A stretch of DNA of 32,983 nucleotides from CAYYNP01 sp964472545. GTDB taxonomy: Bacteria > Planctomycetota > Planctomycetia > Pirellulales > Thermoguttaceae. A program made the translations under genes and the position numbers. Below the pieces are notes generated by a model. The model ran no database searches. It was not told where the DNA came from and was given only the letters and a program-made list of their open reading frames with translations. Location: contig CAYYNP010000084.1 in NCBI GenBank assembly GCA_964472545.1, forward strand, positions 1-32,983, in the 5' to 3' direction. Positions 32,102 through 32,983 of the stretch are shown piece by piece (the stretch's first letter is position 1; every line of letters starts with the position of its first letter).

Positions 32102-32887
32102 ATGCAACCAACCAGCCAACCGCCAACATCCGAACCGGAAGCCCCCAAACGTCTCAAGCTGATCGCCTGCGAGATCCTCTACCGCGAGTTCTGCGCCGCC
32201 GCGGCCGAGTCGAACAACCTGGTCGACGTCGAGTTTCTCACCAAAGGGCTGCACGACATCGGCCAGGAAGGCATGTCGGCTACGCTCAAGGAAGCCGTCG
32301 AAGCCGTCGACGAGTCGCAATACGACGCCATCCTGATGGGATACGCCCTGTGTAGCAACGGGATCGTGGGACTAACCGCCGGCTCGATCCCGCTGGTCTT
32401 GCCCCGGGCACACGACTGCATCACGCTCTTCCTCGGCAGCCACGAGCGATACGTCGAATACTTCCACGCCCATCCCGGCGTCTACTACAAGACCAGCGGC
32501 TGGATCGAACGTGGCGACGGGCTGGCCCAGTCGCACAAAGAGTCGATGCAAGAGAAGACCGGCCTGGGGCAGACCTACGAGGAGATGGTCGAAAAATACG
32601 GCGAAGACAACGCCAAGTTCCTCTACGACCAACTCGGCGACATGACCCGCAACTACACCGGGTTGACCTTCATCGAAATGGGCGTCGGCCCCGAAGCGCG
32701 GCTCGAAGCGCAGATCCGCCGCCAGGCCGAGGAAAACGGCTGGAAGTTCGACAAGCTCGCCGGCGATATGTCGTTGATTCGCAGCCTGGTCAACGGCCCC
32801 TGGGACAACGAGCGATTCCTGGTCGTGCCGCCGGGGGGCCGCGTGGTGGGTAGTTACGGAGAAGACATCATCGAAGTGGAATCGTAG
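32102..32887 (+). CDS. DUF1638-domain protein
   Basis: The 261-residue protein has the pattern I associate with DUF1638: LKLIACEILYREF near the start, AILMGYALCSNGIVGLTAGSIPLVLPRAHDCITLFLGS in the middle, and a C-terminal TFIEMGVGPEARLE. The cysteines in LIACE, YALCSNG and HDC are conserved features of that family and could bind a metal. Members are often found near corrinoid-dependent methyltransferase genes, and a role in one-carbon metabolism is plausible. That is knowledge of neighbourhoods, not a demonstrated activity. No export signal is present. The first residues (QPTSQPPTSEPEAP) are low-complexity. No partner gene is visible before the window ends. Confidence 0.8.
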   Translation: MQPTSQPPTSEPEAPKRLKLIACEILYREFCAAAAESNNLVDVEFLTKGLHDIGQEGMSATLKEAVEAVDESQYDAILMGYALCSNGIVGLTAGSIPLVLPRAHDCITLFLGSHERYVEYFHAHPGVYYKTSGWIERGDGLAQSHKESMQEKTGLGQTYEEMVEKYGEDNAKFLYDQLGDMTRNYTGLTFIEMGVGPEARLEAQIRRQAEENGWKFDKLAGDMSLIRSLVNGPWDNERFLVVPPGGRVVGSYGEDIIEVES

Positions 32888-32953
32888 GGTGCGTGAAACG
32901 CACCGCGGAAGCGACGTCTGAATCTACGTCATGGTGCGTTGCACGCACCCTAC
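32884..32953. repeat. REPIN-like inverted repeat, family C
   Basis: The two arms GTAGGGTGCGTGAAACGCACC and its inverse (GGTGCGTTGCACGCACCCTAC) are each hairpins and lie right at the end of the DUF1638 gene. The core is shared with the single palindrome at 13781-13798. The last 30 nt of the window are a C-rich run (CCCCAACC). Confidence 0.85.
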
Positions 32954-32983
32954 AACCTCGTCCCCAACCCCCAACCCCCAACC

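Noticed and set aside
1..32983. tRNA or rRNA genes and rho-independent terminators
   Set aside because: No T-loop-like GGTTCGAATCC pattern, rRNA sequence or GC hairpin with a following T-run was found by eye.

Overview
The window looks like a scaffold from a planctomycete (Planctomycetota, probably a Pirellulales-type lineage). The evidence is high GC, secreted proteins with an N-terminal 'LECLEARQLLAGD'-type segment, PEP-CTERM sorting tails, dockerin-like repeats, a HAF-repeat protein, a very large PQQ-propeller protein, and dense palindromic intergenic repeats. A run of exactly 100 N inside a repeat array shows that this is a draft assembly. No rRNA, tRNA, CRISPR or transposase gene was seen.

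Region 1 (1-4.5 kb, minus strand) is a two-gene unit: a secreted PQQ beta-propeller protein, then a Tat-exported protein related to sugar isomerases. Region 2 (4.8-12 kb) holds an HD-domain dNTPase-like protein (plus), then on the minus strand a MoxR AAA+ ATPase, a small lipoprotein, a large secreted PKD/dockerin metalloprotease-like protein and an amidohydrolase. Region 3 (12.1-15.6 kb) has a 44-bp palindromic repeat array containing the assembly gap, a PlsC-type acyltransferase, a secreted alpha/beta hydrolase, and a truncated secreted-protein gene whose 3' end lies in a repeat.

Region 4 (15.7-22.8 kb, plus) is the most interesting part. A HAF-repeat PEP-CTERM protein runs in frame through five 33-bp palindromic repeats. 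A [NiFe]-hydrogenase cluster follows: a Tat-exported small subunit with a charged helical tail instead of a membrane anchor, a large subunit cut by a single in-frame TAG, a maturation endopeptidase, and a secreted protein that combines one CxxCH haem-c motif, dockerin-like repeats and a PEP-CTERM tail. No cytochrome b subunit and no hyp accessory genes are in the window. The CxxCH protein is therefore a candidate surface-attached electron partner (inference).

Region 5 (23-33 kb) has transketolase, a lower-GC zinc-ribbon membrane protein, a homocysteine S-methyltransferase-domain protein, a DUF6338-like membrane protein with a small upstream partner, a B12-binding-type radical SAM protein, a histidine kinase/OmpR-type regulator pair with overlapping genes, and a DUF1638 protein.

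Most intergenic spaces above 200 bp carry paired inverted palindromes (REP/REPIN-like) from at least five sequence families. In three places these repeats have altered gene ends or starts: the HAF protein C-terminus, the truncated gene at 15.2 kb, and probably the start region of the maturation protease.
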